Shown here: piece by piece, positions 9,766 through 20,917 of the stretch
Position numbering within the stretch: the stretch's first letter is position 1
Layout of the letters: every line of letters begins with the position of its first letter
DNA from: Monoplex corrugatus
Lineage: Eukaryota; Mollusca; Gastropoda; Littorinimorpha; Ranellidae
Assembly (NCBI GenBank): GCA_030674185.1
Contig: CM060307.1
Location: 50,582,883-50,646,882 of the forward strand
Direction of reading: 5' to 3'
DNA length: 64,000 nt
Position numbers and translations under genes: made by a program
Notes under the pieces: generated by a model
Seen by the model: the letters and a program-made list of their open reading frames with translations, nothing else
Database searches by the model: none
Told to the model about the DNA's origin: nothing

Positions 9766-10086
9766 ATTGTATTACTAACATATCATACATCATATCATAT
9801 TGAATTAAATCATGTCATTTATGTCGGCATGCGCATGAATGTGTGTCCAAGACTTGTTTTTTGCAACACCAGGTGTAGGTGGTACATTATATGTCTGTCT
9901 ACCTGTCTGTCTGTCTACAAGGATGATAAAATGAGAAAGAGTGAGTGAGAATCAGATAGGCCGGTAGCGATATGGGCACTGACACACTGACACAAGGTGT
10001 ATAACTTGCACTGTTGCAATGGTGAAGTCCAGAACAGTGAACAGAGAGAGTTACAAGGAGATGACATTTAAAACATATATATATAC

Positions 10087-10157
<71 letters not shown>

Positions 10158-10201
10158 TCTCTCTCTTTCACACAGCCACATACATTCACACATGTTCACA
10201 G

Positions 10202-10261
<60 letters not shown>

Positions 10262-10336
10262 TCTCACACATGCACACAGTGACACACACACACACACAGT
10301 GACACACACACACACACACATACACACACTCATACA

Positions 10337-10377
<41 letters not shown>

Positions 10378-10432
10378 ACTCACTCACTCACACACACACA
10401 CACACACACACATACACACATACACACACACA
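10087..10432. repeat. (CT)n / (CA)n compound microsatellite
   Basis: CT dinucleotides at 10089-10168, CA at 10201-10258, mixed CA and GTGA at 10261-10330, CT at 10336-10363, then CA again to about 10430. The long frames on both strands are Leu-Ser, Glu-Arg, His-Thr or Cys-Val repeats without biological meaning. Confidence 0.96.
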
Positions 10433-10720
10433 TCACAATATATATTTAAGCTGAGCTGAGCCTGTTAAAACAAAACACAGTATGTGTTTGTAAACAGACA
10501 TAAACATTCCACATATGATAAACATCAAGTTCCTAACACTAGTGACAGGTACTGTGACTCTAGTACATGACTCACTTCAATCACAGGATGAGCATTCCAC
10601 AAATCAAACACTGAATGTTGATGTTATGTCAAGTGACACTCAAGTCTAGAGCTTGTTCAAGAGGGATCCATCCATCCCACTAGTCAATTCATGCCTTCCA
10701 TACAAATCCGTCAGTATTCA

Positions 10721-11062
10721 TCTGGCAGACTTCTTGAGACTGCAAGCTAGCACAAAACCATGGCAGACTTCTTGAGATTGCAAGCTAGCACAAAACCATG
10801 GCAGACTCCTTAAGACTGCAAGCTAGCACAAAATCATGGCAGACTTCTTGTGATTGTAAGCTAGCACAAAACCATGGCAGACTCCTTGAGATTGCAAGCT
10901 AGCACAAAACCATGGCAGACCATTTGAGATTACAAGCTAGTACAAAACCATGGCAGACTTCTTGAGATTGCAAGCTAGCACAAAACCATGGCAGACTACT
11001 TGAGACTGCAAGCTAGTGCAAAACCATGGCAAACTTCTTGAGATTGCAAGCTAGCACAAAAC
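10721..11062. repeat. 38-bp minisatellite, about 9 units
   Basis: Each unit reads CATGGCAGACTTCTTGAG followed by A(T/C)TGCAAGCTAGCACAAAAC, with a few substitutions per copy. Units are head to tail with no spacers. The single-copy equivalent is seen at 51520-51550 (ACAGATTTCCTGAGCCTGCA, then CAAAACC). Confidence 0.92.
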
Positions 11063-11140
11063 CCTATGAACTGGCAATGTCTTGAAATGAGGAAGGGGGA
11101 AACGAAACCTGAAAAACATGAAACTGTCACCATCAGAAAC

Positions 11141-11437
11141 ACTAAGCTGCTGCCACCACAAACACTAGGCTGTCACCACCACAAACACTAAGCTGTCACC
11201 ACCACAAACACTAAGCTGTCACCACCACAAACACTAAGCTGTCACCACCACAAACACTAAGCTGTCACCACCACAAACACTAAACTGTCACCAACAGAAA
11301 CACAAAGCTCTCACCACCGGCAACACACTCAGCTGTAATCGCCAGAAACACTAAGCTATCACCACCAGAAACACTAAGCTATCACCACCAGAAACATTAA
11401 GCTGTCACCACCAGAAACACTAAGCTACCATCACCAG
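11141..11437. repeat. 23-bp minisatellite, about 13 units
   Basis: The unit is CACTAAGCTGTCACCACC plus ACAAA or AGAAA. The left part is homogeneous (five nearly identical units) and the right part is diverged. The single-copy version is the AACACTAAGCTGATACCACC block of the related repeat at about 51600. Confidence 0.92.
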
Positions 11438-11704
11438 AATGACTGAAACATCAACATGGGCAGTAAACTGACCAGTTGTTGGTTCCAGCCTGGTTGGGAC
11501 TGAACTCAAGACACCAAATCCTGAGTCTATGGGAAACAACAGCAGTCCACCTGAGAATTGAACACATGACCCCTGCACCTTCAGCATGATGTTCTAACTC
11601 AGCTGCAGGATTGAAACACTGTGGGTTGAACTTGCAACCCGTCCATTAACAACATGGTACTCTGACAAACTGAGCCAACAAACCATGTTTGTTGTTTTTT
11701 AGTA

Positions 11705-11713
11705 TGTGTGTAT

Positions 11714-11752
<39 letters not shown>

Positions 11753-11756
11753 TGTG

Positions 11757-11847
<91 letters not shown>
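11705..11847. repeat. (GT)n microsatellite
   Basis: About 140 bp of GT with GAGT interruptions and one TACTG break near 11810. Confidence 0.95.
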
Positions 11848-11884
11848 TGGTTGTGTGATTTTTTTTACAACTAAATTTCTGTTT

Positions 11885-12125
11885 TTATATACGTTTTAGT
11901 CATTAGTTCTGTTTAAATATGGAATCAAATGTGTCATAAATTGGGCAGAGTGGTCAATGTCAAGGGCATTTCCTTAAATTATGTGTAAAAATGCATTGTT
12001 ACGTGTAGGCTACTTAATTTTCTTTTCCTTTTCTTTTTCCTGTGTATGTTTAGAAACAGTTACTGCCCTAATATGGCTTTACGCAGTCAGCTGGGCTTTA
12101 AGCAAAAATAACAATAACTTTCTTT
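11885..12125 (+). repeat. SINE family A (3' part)
   Basis: Shares with 44745-45067, 54730-55190, 56083-56530 and 59642-59985 the blocks AAATTGGGCAGAGTGGTCAA, GGGCATTTCCTTAAATTATG, CCTAATATGGCTTTACGCAG, TCAGCTGGGCTTTAA and an A-rich AACAATAA tail. All five copies are in the same orientation. I do not recognise a named family. The length (about 240-450 bp) and tail suggest a SINE. Confidence 0.78.
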
Positions 12126-12187
12126 GTTACATTAGCAACGGCAAGTTAGAAAAATGGATTTTAACGTCTACCGTTGGAAAATGCTCT

Positions 12188-12188
<1 letters not shown>

Positions 12189-12222
<34 letters not shown>
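12189..12222. repeat. (TG)n microsatellite
   Basis: 34 bp of TG. The interval 12223-12900 that follows holds no recognisable gene or repeat. Confidence 0.9.
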
Positions 12223-12223
<1 letters not shown>

Positions 12224-12899
12224 CAACTTTCACGAACAACTCAGGACGGAAAAATAAAAACACGCACCCAGCACAGCCCGTTTTTCTTGTGTTTCCACTC
12301 CATCGTCTGAATCCCGAAGAACAAGCCTCCGTTTTGTTCAAGAACACACAAGCATCACACCCACTGGCAAACTCGTTGATCTATCTACTAACACACTGAC
12401 ACCGACATAGAGCCAGTTACGACTAATTTATACATTTTTATCCTTGAAGTTTAGTCAAACAGACGCTCAAGTTGTGTATTTATTATTTTCCCTCGGGTTC
12501 TGTCTTCCAGCAAGTCGCAGAACATACCAAAATAATCACATCACATCACAAACTCTGGGCATAAGCACTATCACGCTAAGCCGAAGGTCACAAAATAGAT
12601 GCCGATCTCGACATGACAACGATACAAATGGCCTCGTTTTTTTTCGCAGAGTTCACATTTAACCCTGGAATCACTTTTTGCTATCAACAACTGACTTCCG
12701 AATACACACCAATTCTACCACCACTGAACAGTAGTTCCTATGCAATTTCCACGCATTGGCTTTGGTTTGCCACTCCTGCTGCATGCTTTCGCGGATGGGA
12801 TGGATGGAGGAGATCTATGACTGTCGGAGGCGGGTTTAGCACCCACTTCGCACATTGGCCCGATCAGAGACTGGTTCTGCTTCAGCCGTGCTGCGCCAT

Positions 12900-13418
12900 T
12901 CGCAGCACGCGTAATGCTTTTCTTGTTCCAGACTCCACGTAATAAGCTACATGAACAGGCGCCTGAATGCTATCGATTATTTCTGCACGGCTTGTTTCGT
13001 CTACGGGAGCATGCTTCATTTCTGCCTAGAACTATCAAGAACTGGAACAATCTCCAACAAGAAACAGTTGAGGCCACAACACTTGACTCATTCGTGTCAA
13101 GGGCCTCCAAAACCCCAGACTAGACCCACCCCCCTTCCCTCCCCCCACTTCCCCTCAGAGCCCCTGCCCCACCCCCCAACCCTGCTGCCCTCTTCACCCA
13201 CCCCACCCCTCTTGCCCTCTACACCCCCTTCCCTCTCCTACCTCCTCACCCCACCACCCTCATTCCCCCCACCCCCCACCCCACCATCATCATGATTAAA
13301 ACTGAACTCTAAAGACACGTCCACTGCCCAGATTTATCTGCCGCAAACCCCCCAGTTATAGGCGCCAGAATAATCAAGTTTGATTGTGGGCCCTCAACAC
13401 TGAAGAAGAAGTAGAAGA
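12900..13418 (+). mobile_element. 3' end of a non-LTR retrotransposon
   Basis: The frame 12914-13123 encodes LHEQAPECYRLFLHGLFRLREHASFLPRTIKNWNNLQQETVEA and ends STOP after SRASKTPD. The FLPRTIKNWNNL segment, followed by LDSFVSRAS, is the characteristic C-terminus of LINE polymerases in the Jockey/CR1/RTE assemblage. A C-rich 3' UTR (13124-13290) and a GAA-type tail near 13400-13418 follow. The rest of the element is missing, so it is a 5'-truncated fragment whose clade cannot be fixed. Confidence 0.72.
12965..13013 (+). repeat. 49-bp direct repeat, copy 1 (inside the LINE 3' fragment)
   Basis: GAATGCTATCGATTATTTCT... matches 13417-13465 with a single mismatch. Copy 1 lies inside the C-terminal coding region. 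Confidence 0.9.
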
Positions 13419-13465
13419 ATGCTATCGATTATTTCTGCACGGCTTGTTTCGTCAACGGGAGCATG
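13417..13465 (+). repeat. 49-bp direct repeat, copy 2 (after the LINE tail)
   Basis: This copy begins immediately after the GAA-type tail of the LINE fragment, so a piece of LINE coding sequence follows the element's own 3' end. Confidence 0.9.
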
Positions 13466-13891
13466 GAAGCGAGGAATACAAAGAACTGCCCAGGCCAAGT
13501 GGTGGGAACATAGTATTTTTAACGCTGGGAGGGTCGAGGTGATGTGTTTGTATGAGGAGGGGTAAGGATAAATAATAATAATAATAATAATGGCTTCTTA
13601 TATAGCGCTTAATCAAAATAATTTCTCTAAGTGCTTTACAAAAATATACTGCGTTCACCTCTCCTACACACACAACCACACACCTCACAAACAACTACGA
13701 ATACCACCACTACAGAAACCAACAAATCCTACGAGCACAACACTCACTCATCTCAAGCATTGCTACAAAACCAAATCACACAACGTTCAATTATACAACA
13801 AACACATGCAATAGAAAACACACCCTGAAACAGTATGTCAAAACAAGGCTTAGACGGCTATGACATAGGTGGTACCCCTACGCAGCATTGA

Positions 13892-15554
13892 CTAGTTGTG
13901 AGAAAATAGATGGGTTTTAAGTTTAGACTTGAAAGAAGAGAAATAATCTGAATGTCTGAGAGAGTCTGGCAGTCTGTTCCACATCGATGGAGCTTGAAAA
14001 GAGAAAGACCTTTCACCAATAGTAGTTCTGAAGCGAGTCATTCGTAGAAGACGGTCATCTGCAGAGGAGCGTAGTTGTCGAGAGGGAGTATAGATTTGAA
14101 GGAGATCCGAGAGATAAGAAGGTCCATTTTCAAAGAGAGAAGAGAAAGTGAGAGTTGAGATTTTGTACGAGATACGGTTTGAGACAGATAACCAGTGAAG
14201 AGAGTGAAGTAGTGGCGAAATGTGATCATATTTACCTGCTCTACAGACTACCCAGGCTGCATGATTTTGGATTCGCTGTAATCTTTCTATCAGGTATTTC
14301 GGAAAGCCGGCCAAAAGTGAGTTGCAGTAATCTATTCTAGATAAAACAAAGGCACAAATGAGAGTTTTTGTAGCATCTGTAGAGAGAAGGTGACGTACGG
14401 AACTGATTCTTCTTAGTTCTAAATAAGCAATCTTGCAAATATTTGAAACTTGTTTCTCAAAGGAGAGGGATTGGTCAAGAATGACCCCTAGACTGCGGAC
14501 AGAGGTGGACACAGAAACAGTACAGTCATTGATAGTGACAGTTGAAGGTAGAGAAGGATGGTTAGGTTGTTTTGTCACGAACATGAGTTCCGTCTTGTCG
14601 TCATTTAGTTGTAGTTTGTTGGTAGTCATCCAGTCCTTTAGGTCTGCAATGCAGCCCTGCGCCTGAGAAATCAGTGAGTCAATTTTAGCAATGGGAGCCG
14701 ACTGATGAAGCTGTGTATCATCAGCAAAGCTCTCGTGCAACATGGCATGACCACCAATGACGTCAGACACAGGACCGGCATACAGCACAAAAAGGACTGG
14801 CCCCAGTACAGAACCCTGAGGCACACCGTACCTAAGAGGAGAACTGTCTGAGTATCTGTCCTGTACACACACTGTCTGAGTACGTTCAGTCAAGTAAGAG
14901 ATAATCCATCGAGGGCTGTGTCTTTGAAACCAAAGGAAGTTTGAAGCCGTGAGAACAAAATATTATGATCGATCGTGTCAAATGCTGCGGAAAGATCCAA
15001 CAACGCTAACAAGGAAACGTTCCCATCATCAAGCCCACAGAGGAGGTCATTGACTACACGGAGGAGTGCTGTCTCACAGCTATGGCCTTGTCGATAAGCA
15101 GACTGATGAGGATTCAAGAGGTGATTCTTTTCGAGGTGTTCTAGAATTTGTTCCAGAACAATCTTTTCCAATAATTTTGATAGAAATGACAAATTTGACA
15201 CAGGCCGATAATTCTTTAGAACGTTTTTGTCTAGTGAAGGTTTCTTGATCAATGGACGTACCACTGCAGACTTGAAGATTTCAGGAACGTGACCAGAGGA
15301 CAGAGAGGTATTGATAACATGAGTAATATGGGGTAGAACGTCATCGATACATTGGAAGAGCAAGTGAGTAGGAATGGCATCAAGTTCACATGATTTAGGG
15401 CTGCATCGCAAACAAAGTTTTTTGACATCGTCTTGGCTAACAGGGCTGAAAGAAGTCAAAGGAGGTCCACAGTAAACTTTGTCATTCAGGGAGTGTACAG
15501 GTGCAGTAGAATCTAGGTTTTCACGGATAGTATCAATTTTGCCATTGAAAAACT
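13892..15554 (-). pseudogene. Reverse transcriptase of the 13.6-16.4 kb LINE
   Basis: Two overlapping frames (15459-14890 and 14893-13892) give the CR1/L2 RT motifs: KSCELDAIP, VVRPLIKKPSLD, NYRPVSNLSFLSKLLEK, QSAYRQGHSCETALL, LLDLSAAFDTIDHNIL (motif A), YGVPQGSVLGPVLF (motif B) and ESFADDTQLH (motif C, FADD). The C-terminus runs through LSRIDYCNSLLAGFP to FRTTIGERSFSFQAPSMWNRLP and SFKSKLKTHLF. The break at about 14917 lies between FKDTAL and RWIISYLTERTQ. Confidence 0.86.
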
Positions 15555-16374
15555 CTAAGAATTTCTGAGGGAGCTCTTGAGCTTGGAAGATGGTGGGAGG
15601 GTGGAGCAGCTGACTTTACCTAACAGACTATTTGTGACATTGAACAACTGCTTGGCCGTATTACAAGCCAATATCTTTGAAGAATAGAACAAAGTTTTTG
15701 CTTGATGAACAATATCAGTAACATGATTTCTAGCGGTTTGATATATTTCCCGGTACACAGTCAGACCCGTGGCGCGCCATCGCCTCTCAGCCCTCCTCCT
15801 CTCCTGCTTGGCTTCCGACAACTCAGGACCCACTGTGCTGTGCCATTGACACAATGAGCGATCAGAGATCAAGCGCCTGCTCACTGGAGCATGCTTATCA
15901 AGCATGGCACGGAGGGCAGAGGTCAGCTGAAAAGCCGATGGCTCACTCGGTATGGTCGTGATCAGATCAGATTTGAAAGCCTCTATGTCGATAGCAGAAA
16001 TTTTCCTAACTTCCTTGTACGTCTTTGGGACGGCGGGCCTAATGATGTCTAATTCACACTTCACAGCATAATGATCCGATGCTAAGTTAGTGTCAACAGT
16101 TGAAGACTTGAGTAAATGATCACTGTCTCTGTAGACTACCCAGTCTACTGTGTTACCTTGTTTGTTCGTTTTTTCATTCACGGATTGCTGGAGTCCAAAA
16201 GTATCTAAAATTTCTAACACCTCAGGCGTGTATCCAATTGTGGGCTTATTGAAGTGGAAATTGAAGTCACCAACCAGTAACAATGTTCCTGGAAGGTCAT
16301 TTACAAATTCAAGAAAGTCTGGAAGTTCATTGATAAACATGCTGGGAGTAAGATTGTTCTTTTTACTGGGTACT

Positions 16375-16377
<3 letters not shown>
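15555..16377 (-). pseudogene. Endonuclease C-terminus and linker of the 13.6-16.4 kb LINE
   Basis: The minus-strand frame contains LLLVGDFNFHFNKP (the GDFNFH endonuclease signature), NTVDWVVYR and LASDHYAVKCEL (Ser-Asp-His), then the linker AKQERRRAERRWRATG that is shared with the two other CR1/L2-like copies in this window. The frame reads into the flanking GA tract as Glu-Arg repeats, which are not part of the protein. It stops early at 15555, after a frameshift near 15600. Confidence 0.82.
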
Positions 16378-16442
<65 letters not shown>

Positions 16443-16467
16443 CCTCCCTCTCTCTCTCTCTCTCTCC

Positions 16468-16520
<53 letters not shown>
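16378..16520. repeat. (CT)n microsatellite
   Basis: About 140 bp of CT with CCCTC interruptions. It abuts the truncated 5' end of the minus-strand LINE. Confidence 0.96.
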
Positions 16521-16523
<3 letters not shown>

Positions 16524-17014
16524 TCGTCCAAATGTCCTGAGTTTTCTTCTGTACACTACAGTAACCATCAAAACAAAAGCAAACAAAACAAACATGCCAA
16601 ATATTTTCATGCACTTACGTGATCAAAAGATCTAGAAGAATTATTATATATTATAAATGACAAAATATACAAAATTATAAAGGGCCTTTTTTTCATAGGT
16701 CTAGACAATCTATTTGTTTTTCATCTCTAATATTTATGAGCTTTTACAATCAAATTCACAGTACACCCAGGGGATTTTGTCTGGCCAGAAACATGAACAG
16801 AGAGACCAGCACTATACAATTTCATCACTGACCTTCAAAATACACTGGCAACTCATTGAACTTTCAGTCTACGATAGCCTGAGCATCAGTTTCTTAACTT
16901 TCTATCTACTTCAATGGATTAACACCATTGTATAAACTCTGAAATGACTTTAGTTTAAGACAAACAGAAGACTTGTTGCTTGATGAATAACATTAATAAC
17001 AAACAATAATAAAT

Positions 17015-17136
17015 AGGAACCAGAAGAACAAGAAAACCAATGTAAGCGCGTATTTAACAAAACAAGACAAAACAAGCGCAAATTTTCGGCCAACCAGCCT
17101 TTGTCAACATTGGTTTTTCTTGTTCTTCTGGTTCCT
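17015..17136. repeat. Foldback element (28-29-bp inverted repeat)
   Basis: AGGAACCAGAAGAACAAGAA... (17015-17042) is the reverse complement of ...TTCTTGTTCTTCTGGTTCCT (17108-17136), apart from one extra T. The arms flank a 65-bp loop. It could form a hairpin and looks like a small MITE. A related, poorer pair (CAGGAATCAGAAAAACAC and TTTTTCTGGTTCCTG) lies at about 21749-21838. Confidence 0.8.
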
Positions 17137-17164
17137 GTTTGCTTGGGCGCGGGCAGTTGCACTT

Positions 17165-17235
17165 GTTTTGGATCTAATAATAAATAGCTTTTGTATAGCG
17201 CTATTCTCAGTTCGACTCACTGCGCTGTTACATAA
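17165..17235 (-). repeat. Solo 3' tail of a CR1/L2-like LINE or SINE
   Basis: AATAATAAATAGCTTTTGTATAGCGCTAT on the plus strand is the reverse complement of the AGCGCTATA plus (ATT)n terminus seen at the ends of the three longer LINE copies. No coding sequence accompanies it. Confidence 0.6.
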
Positions 17236-17871
17236 ATAATCACACTCACATACCAATAACATCATTTTTCAATCACACAACAACAAAAAACAAGCAAAAA
17301 AAAACAAAAAAGGTGGGGGAGGGATACTTATGAAAATACCTGTATTGATGCTGTGATAGTGTGCTTCAATTTGTGTGTGATTAACAAAAGAATCTGAGCT
17401 TTTTCTCAAATCTTTCATTTTCTGCTTCAATTATGGGAAATGTTAACACAAACGTCTCTGTTCATAATCATGTGAAAGTGATTACTTATAAATATTATGT
17501 TCTATTTTTTCTTGAAACAGAAATTTGCCAAACACTGAACTGAATGACATGGCAACATTGTCTGGCTCTGTATGTTGGCAAGCTCTGTAGCTGCACAGTA
17601 AGGCCATCGTATCAGGTGTCCAACAGTTCTGGATGCCGGTCTCTCCAGACAAGTCTCTGATTTTGATGATGATAGTCTCATCTGACTGACCCCAACAAAA
17701 TCAGTGTAGGCATGTCAGTATGCTCCAGAATCTCTACAAACATCTGTCCTCTGTTCTGTCCTGTGCTTTCTGCCACAAGAGGGTCTTAGTGTCCCACAGA
17801 GAAATTGGCTCACTATTTTCTCGATCTCTCTGGCTGACTGGCATGCAGCGGAGATTGGAGTATGGGGTTTG

Positions 17872-18168
17872 TTCATGAGGGATTCATCCAACACTGTCAC
17901 AATTCCTTATGCACTCAACCCAAATCTTCCAGTAATGATCTGGCAGCTTCTTGAGCCTGTGCCTTGTGTGGCAAGGGTTTGAAACAGAAAAGGCATGCAG
18001 AGAAAAAGGGATCTTGAAACACTAAACTGACAGTGACATCACCAGAATGATTGAATTTTTTGTTAAATGGCCAGTAAACATGCCAGTTTAAGCTGCAAAC
18101 TGGGATTGGATTTGAGATTTTGATTGAGGTCTGGAATCTGTGGCCCTATCAACAAAGCCCGCCAGCCT
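17872..18168 (+). repeat. SINE-like dispersed repeat (relative of 10655-11690)
   Basis: The blocks GAGGGATTCATCCAACACTG, CCTTATGCACTCAACCC, TGGCAGCTTCTTGAGCCTG, GATCTTGAAACACTAAACTG, CACCAGAATGATTGAA and a GATTTTGATTGAGGTCTGGA tail occur in the order of the 51430-51740 copy. No internal expansion is present. Confidence 0.7.
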
Positions 18169-18169
18169 C

Positions 18170-18356
18170 CTTTGATTCCTGCACCCTGTCCAACAGCATC
18201 CTGTATTGTTAACCATGCTAGCAAAGCAAAAACTTAACCCTTTGACTCAGTCGCCCTACCCACCAACTTCCTGCAGGAAGCTGGGGGATAGGATGAGGGA
18301 GGCAAAGGGTTAAGTTTTTGCAGTTGGTAGATAAGGTGCAGGAGTCAAAGGGTTAA
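18170..18356. mobile_element. TTAA-flanked palindromic MITE, copy 1
   Basis: The right end is GGAGTCAAAGGGTTAA; the left end is degenerate (CCTTTGATTCCTGCACC). An inner palindrome starts with TTAACCCTTTGACTCAG at 18234 and folds around CTTCCTGCAGGAAGCTGG. The CCC-starting terminus next to TTAA is the piggyBac pattern. Confidence 0.75.
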
Positions 18357-18387
18357 AAAAATTCAAAACACCATCCGAACTCCTGCA

Positions 18388-18533
18388 TTAACCCTTTGAC
18401 TCCGGCATCCTGTCTGCCAGCGTCCTGCATTGTCAACCATGCTAGCAAAGCAAAAACTTAACCCTTTGATTCCTTCACCCTACCCACCAGCTTCCTGCAA
18501 TTAGTGGATAGGGTGCGGGTGTCAAAGGGTTAA
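18388..18533. mobile_element. TTAA-flanked palindromic MITE, copy 2
   Basis: TTAACCCTTTGACTCCGG opens and GTGTCAAAGGGTTAA closes. An internal TTAACCCTTTGATTCC shows the same nested layout as the other copies. Confidence 0.78.
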
Positions 18534-18741
18534 ATCAGAGCAATGTCAGTCACAGGACATGACGCTGAGTGATGCTATTTGTGGGGACAGCCCAAGACAA
18601 GGAAATAAAACAGAAGTGTGGCAGAGGTGACTCTTTATAATTCAGGAAAAACTGACACTGAGAAAAAAAAGGGTTTTTTTTTTTTAACTTTGTTTTAGTT
18701 TGCTGTATATAGTTTCAGTTATTATCAAGTGTCATTCATAT

Positions 18742-18744
<3 letters not shown>

Positions 18745-18816
<72 letters not shown>
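18745..18816. repeat. (CA)n microsatellite
   Basis: About 70 bp of CA with one CAACA break. The interval 18817-19245 is AT-rich and shows nothing recognisable. Confidence 0.95.
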
Positions 18817-18818
<2 letters not shown>

Positions 18819-19247
18819 TTCTCCTACTGTTTAATTCACTCACTCACAGGACATATTCATATATCACACACACAATCCATACTTACAAAGGACATTACAA
18901 ACGACAGACAGGCTAAATTCTTAACCAGGTACAGTATGTAAAATTTGTACATTCGTATAATTTGTACATTCAACCTTTTGACTATAGATACAATGCAAGG
19001 TTCTATACAACTATAGTTTAATACTGCTATAGCTAATACAAAGTTATAGCAGTGTAACAGATTGTGATTTTAATGGATAAGCACATACCTGACAACTGGT
19101 CAATAACAACTTGCTTGAAGTGGTAATATATATTTAATAAACTTTATCATTTTTTAAAAGACTGATAAACCAGTAAATCGATCAAGTCATCAAGAAACAA
19201 AATAACTAATAATAAGTGACCCAATGATACAGAGTTTGAATTTGAAT

Positions 19248-19365
19248 TTGTTCAAGAAAGATTCATTGCACTTGAACAATTCCATATGCACTCCACCCAA
19301 TCCTGTCAGTGAGGATCAGGTTGACTTCTTGTACATTATGTACTAGCAAGGTCTCGAACTTAACC
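19248..19365 (+). repeat. SINE-like head segment, interrupted by a MITE
   Basis: TGTTCAAGAAAGATTCATTG, TTCCATATGCACTCCACCC and GGTTGACTTCTTGTACATTA correspond to the head of the dispersed repeat at 51430. The remaining blocks (TTTGGAACACTAAATTCACA, CACTAGAATAACTGGAGCAT, GAATGAACTCAAGATGTCAG) resume at 19590-19720 after the palindromic MITE at 19370-19586, so the MITE inserted into this copy. Confidence 0.7.
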
Positions 19366-19369
19366 CTTT

Positions 19370-19586
19370 GACTTCCGCACCCTATTTACCAACTGCAAAA
19401 ACTTGACCTTCTGATTCCCTCACCCTATCCAAAAAAATTACCCTTTGATTCCCTCACCCTATCCACCAGCATCCTGCAGGAAGCTGATGGATAGGGTACG
19501 GGAATCAAAGGGTTAAGATTTTGCTTTGCTAGTGCGGTTGACAATGCAGGATGCTGGTGGACAGGGTGCGGGAGTCAAAGGGTTAA
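19370..19586. mobile_element. TTAA-flanked palindromic MITE, copy 3
   Basis: TTAACCCTTTGACTTCCG at the left and GGGAGTCAAAGGGTTAA at the right. The inside contains an inverted pair around CATCCTGCAGGAAGCTGATG and the block CAATGCAGGATGCTGGTGG shared with other copies. It interrupts the SINE-like repeat of 19248-19760. Confidence 0.82.
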
Positions 19587-19760
19587 ATGGGGAGATGTGG
19601 ACTTTGGAACACTAAATTCACACCACTAGAATAACTGGAGCATTAAGATGCGCAACAAACATGCTAATTTTTATGGTCAGGCTGGGAATGAACTCAAGAT
19701 GTCAGATCTTGAGAGCAGATCCGTATCAATTCAGTCAGACAATAATGATACAGGATGCTG
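19587..19760 (+). repeat. SINE-like repeat, continuation after the MITE
   Basis: Carries the body and tail blocks of the copy that begins at 19248, including GGGAATGAACTCAAGATGTC and AGATCTTGAGAGCAGATC. Confidence 0.68.
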
Positions 19761-19862
19761 AACAGTTTATGTTTGAGGGGAATGGTGATTTGAACAGTAC
19801 GGGTGATGAAAAAGAGACAGGGAGAAGAGACAGATATGAAAAGTGTGTGTATAATACTGTGC

Positions 19863-19865
<3 letters not shown>

Positions 19866-19903
<38 letters not shown>

Positions 19904-19951
19904 TGGTGAGTGAGTGAGTGAGTGAGTGAGTGAGTGAGTGAGTGAGTGAGT

Positions 19952-20012
<61 letters not shown>

Positions 20013-20036
20013 TGTGTGTGTGTGTCTGTGTGTGTT
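19866..20036. repeat. TG / GAGT compound microsatellite
   Basis: TG dinucleotides, then (GAGT)n at about 19905-19952, then TG again with TCTG near the end. Confidence 0.95.
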
Positions 20037-20304
20037 TGTCAAAGATATGAGTATATCTTTAACCAAACATCTATTCCCATAAGTGATATTAGACAATGCA
20101 AAACAATAAAATGATAATGAATCAATGAAAAATGTTAAATGGCAATAAGTAATCCACAAAGTTCTGTAAAATTGTTATAGATGACTTACAGGACTCTAGT
20201 CTGAAGTAAACATTTGGCTATATCAAACATCATCAAAAATACCAGTACAATGCCCAGACGGATCTGATAAATATGATCTTATAGCATGTGCACACGCGCC
20301 TGTG

Positions 20305-20306
<2 letters not shown>

Positions 20307-20362
<56 letters not shown>
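20307..20362. repeat. (TG)n microsatellite
   Basis: About 55 bp of uninterrupted TG. The interval 20363-20910 is AT-rich with no gene or repeat I can name. Confidence 0.93.
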
Positions 20363-20363
<1 letters not shown>

Positions 20364-20917
20364 GTGTACATTTATTATTTCTTTTAATGTCTGTTTACAT
20401 AAGTCTTTTACACAAATGTTAATATACATCATTACATGTATGCATGTGTGCATGTGTGTGTGTGTCTGTCTGTGAATGTGCAATTGTGTAAGTGTGTGTG
20501 TGTGTGTATGAACAGTAGCATTTTATTCCACAAAAGTGAATATTACAACAATAGAGGTCAAGAGATCAAGAAATGAAAGTTATAATGTTCAACAATAATA
20601 ATCTTTAGATCTGTATACTAACTATAAAAATCATGATTTCATTTATCAATATAATAACAGATATATCTATAATTCTAATAGTAATATATAATAATCATTA
20701 TCGTTATATAAAATATCATTTTACACAAATATCATAATTTATTATGTGTTTGAGTAAATTACACCCTTCACAAACACTGAAATTTTATTTATTTACAATC
20801 TGTAGGCCTATATATGTCTCAACAGATTTTGTTTAGTAATTTGTTTTCATAAAAAGTGTCTGATCTCAGACAGGATGTGTGGGGGGTGGGGGGAGGACAT
20901 ACCATTATCATATGATA

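Larger units (their letters stand above)
10655..11690 (+). repeat. SINE-like dispersed repeat with two internal minisatellite expansions
   Basis: The same order of blocks is seen, in normal form, at 51430-51740 and 17872-18180: a TTCAAGAGGGAT head, a CTGGCAGACTTCTTGAG block, GTCTTGAAATGAGGAAAGGG, AACACTAAGCTGTCACCACC, a CAGAATGACTGAAACATCAA block, and a tail with GGGACTGAACTCAAGACACC. Here two of those blocks have become tandem arrays (10721-11062 and 11141-11437), so a unit of about 300 bp has grown to about 1 kb. No ORF is associated. Confidence 0.75.
13571..16377 (-). mobile_element. CR1/L2-like non-LTR retrotransposon, 5'-truncated
   Basis: A minus-strand LINE with an APE endonuclease remnant and an RT of the CR1/L2 type. 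Its 3' end at 13571-13615 has the TATATAGCGCTT block followed by (ATT)n, the same terminus as the LINEs ending at 26035 and 34509. The 5' end is lost where a long CT tract starts at 16378. Two single-base frameshifts (near 15600 and 14917) split the ORF; both sit at short C runs, where one missing C would restore the frame. Confidence 0.88.

Noticed and set aside
10721..11437. CRISPR-like regularly repeated units
   Set aside because: The 38-bp and 23-bp units are head to tail with no unique spacers, and the DNA is clearly animal. They are minisatellites derived from a SINE-like repeat.
15555..16610. Extension of the endonuclease frame upstream through Glu-Arg repeats to 16610
   Set aside because: The upstream codons come from the (GA)n tract; LINE homology starts at about 16377.
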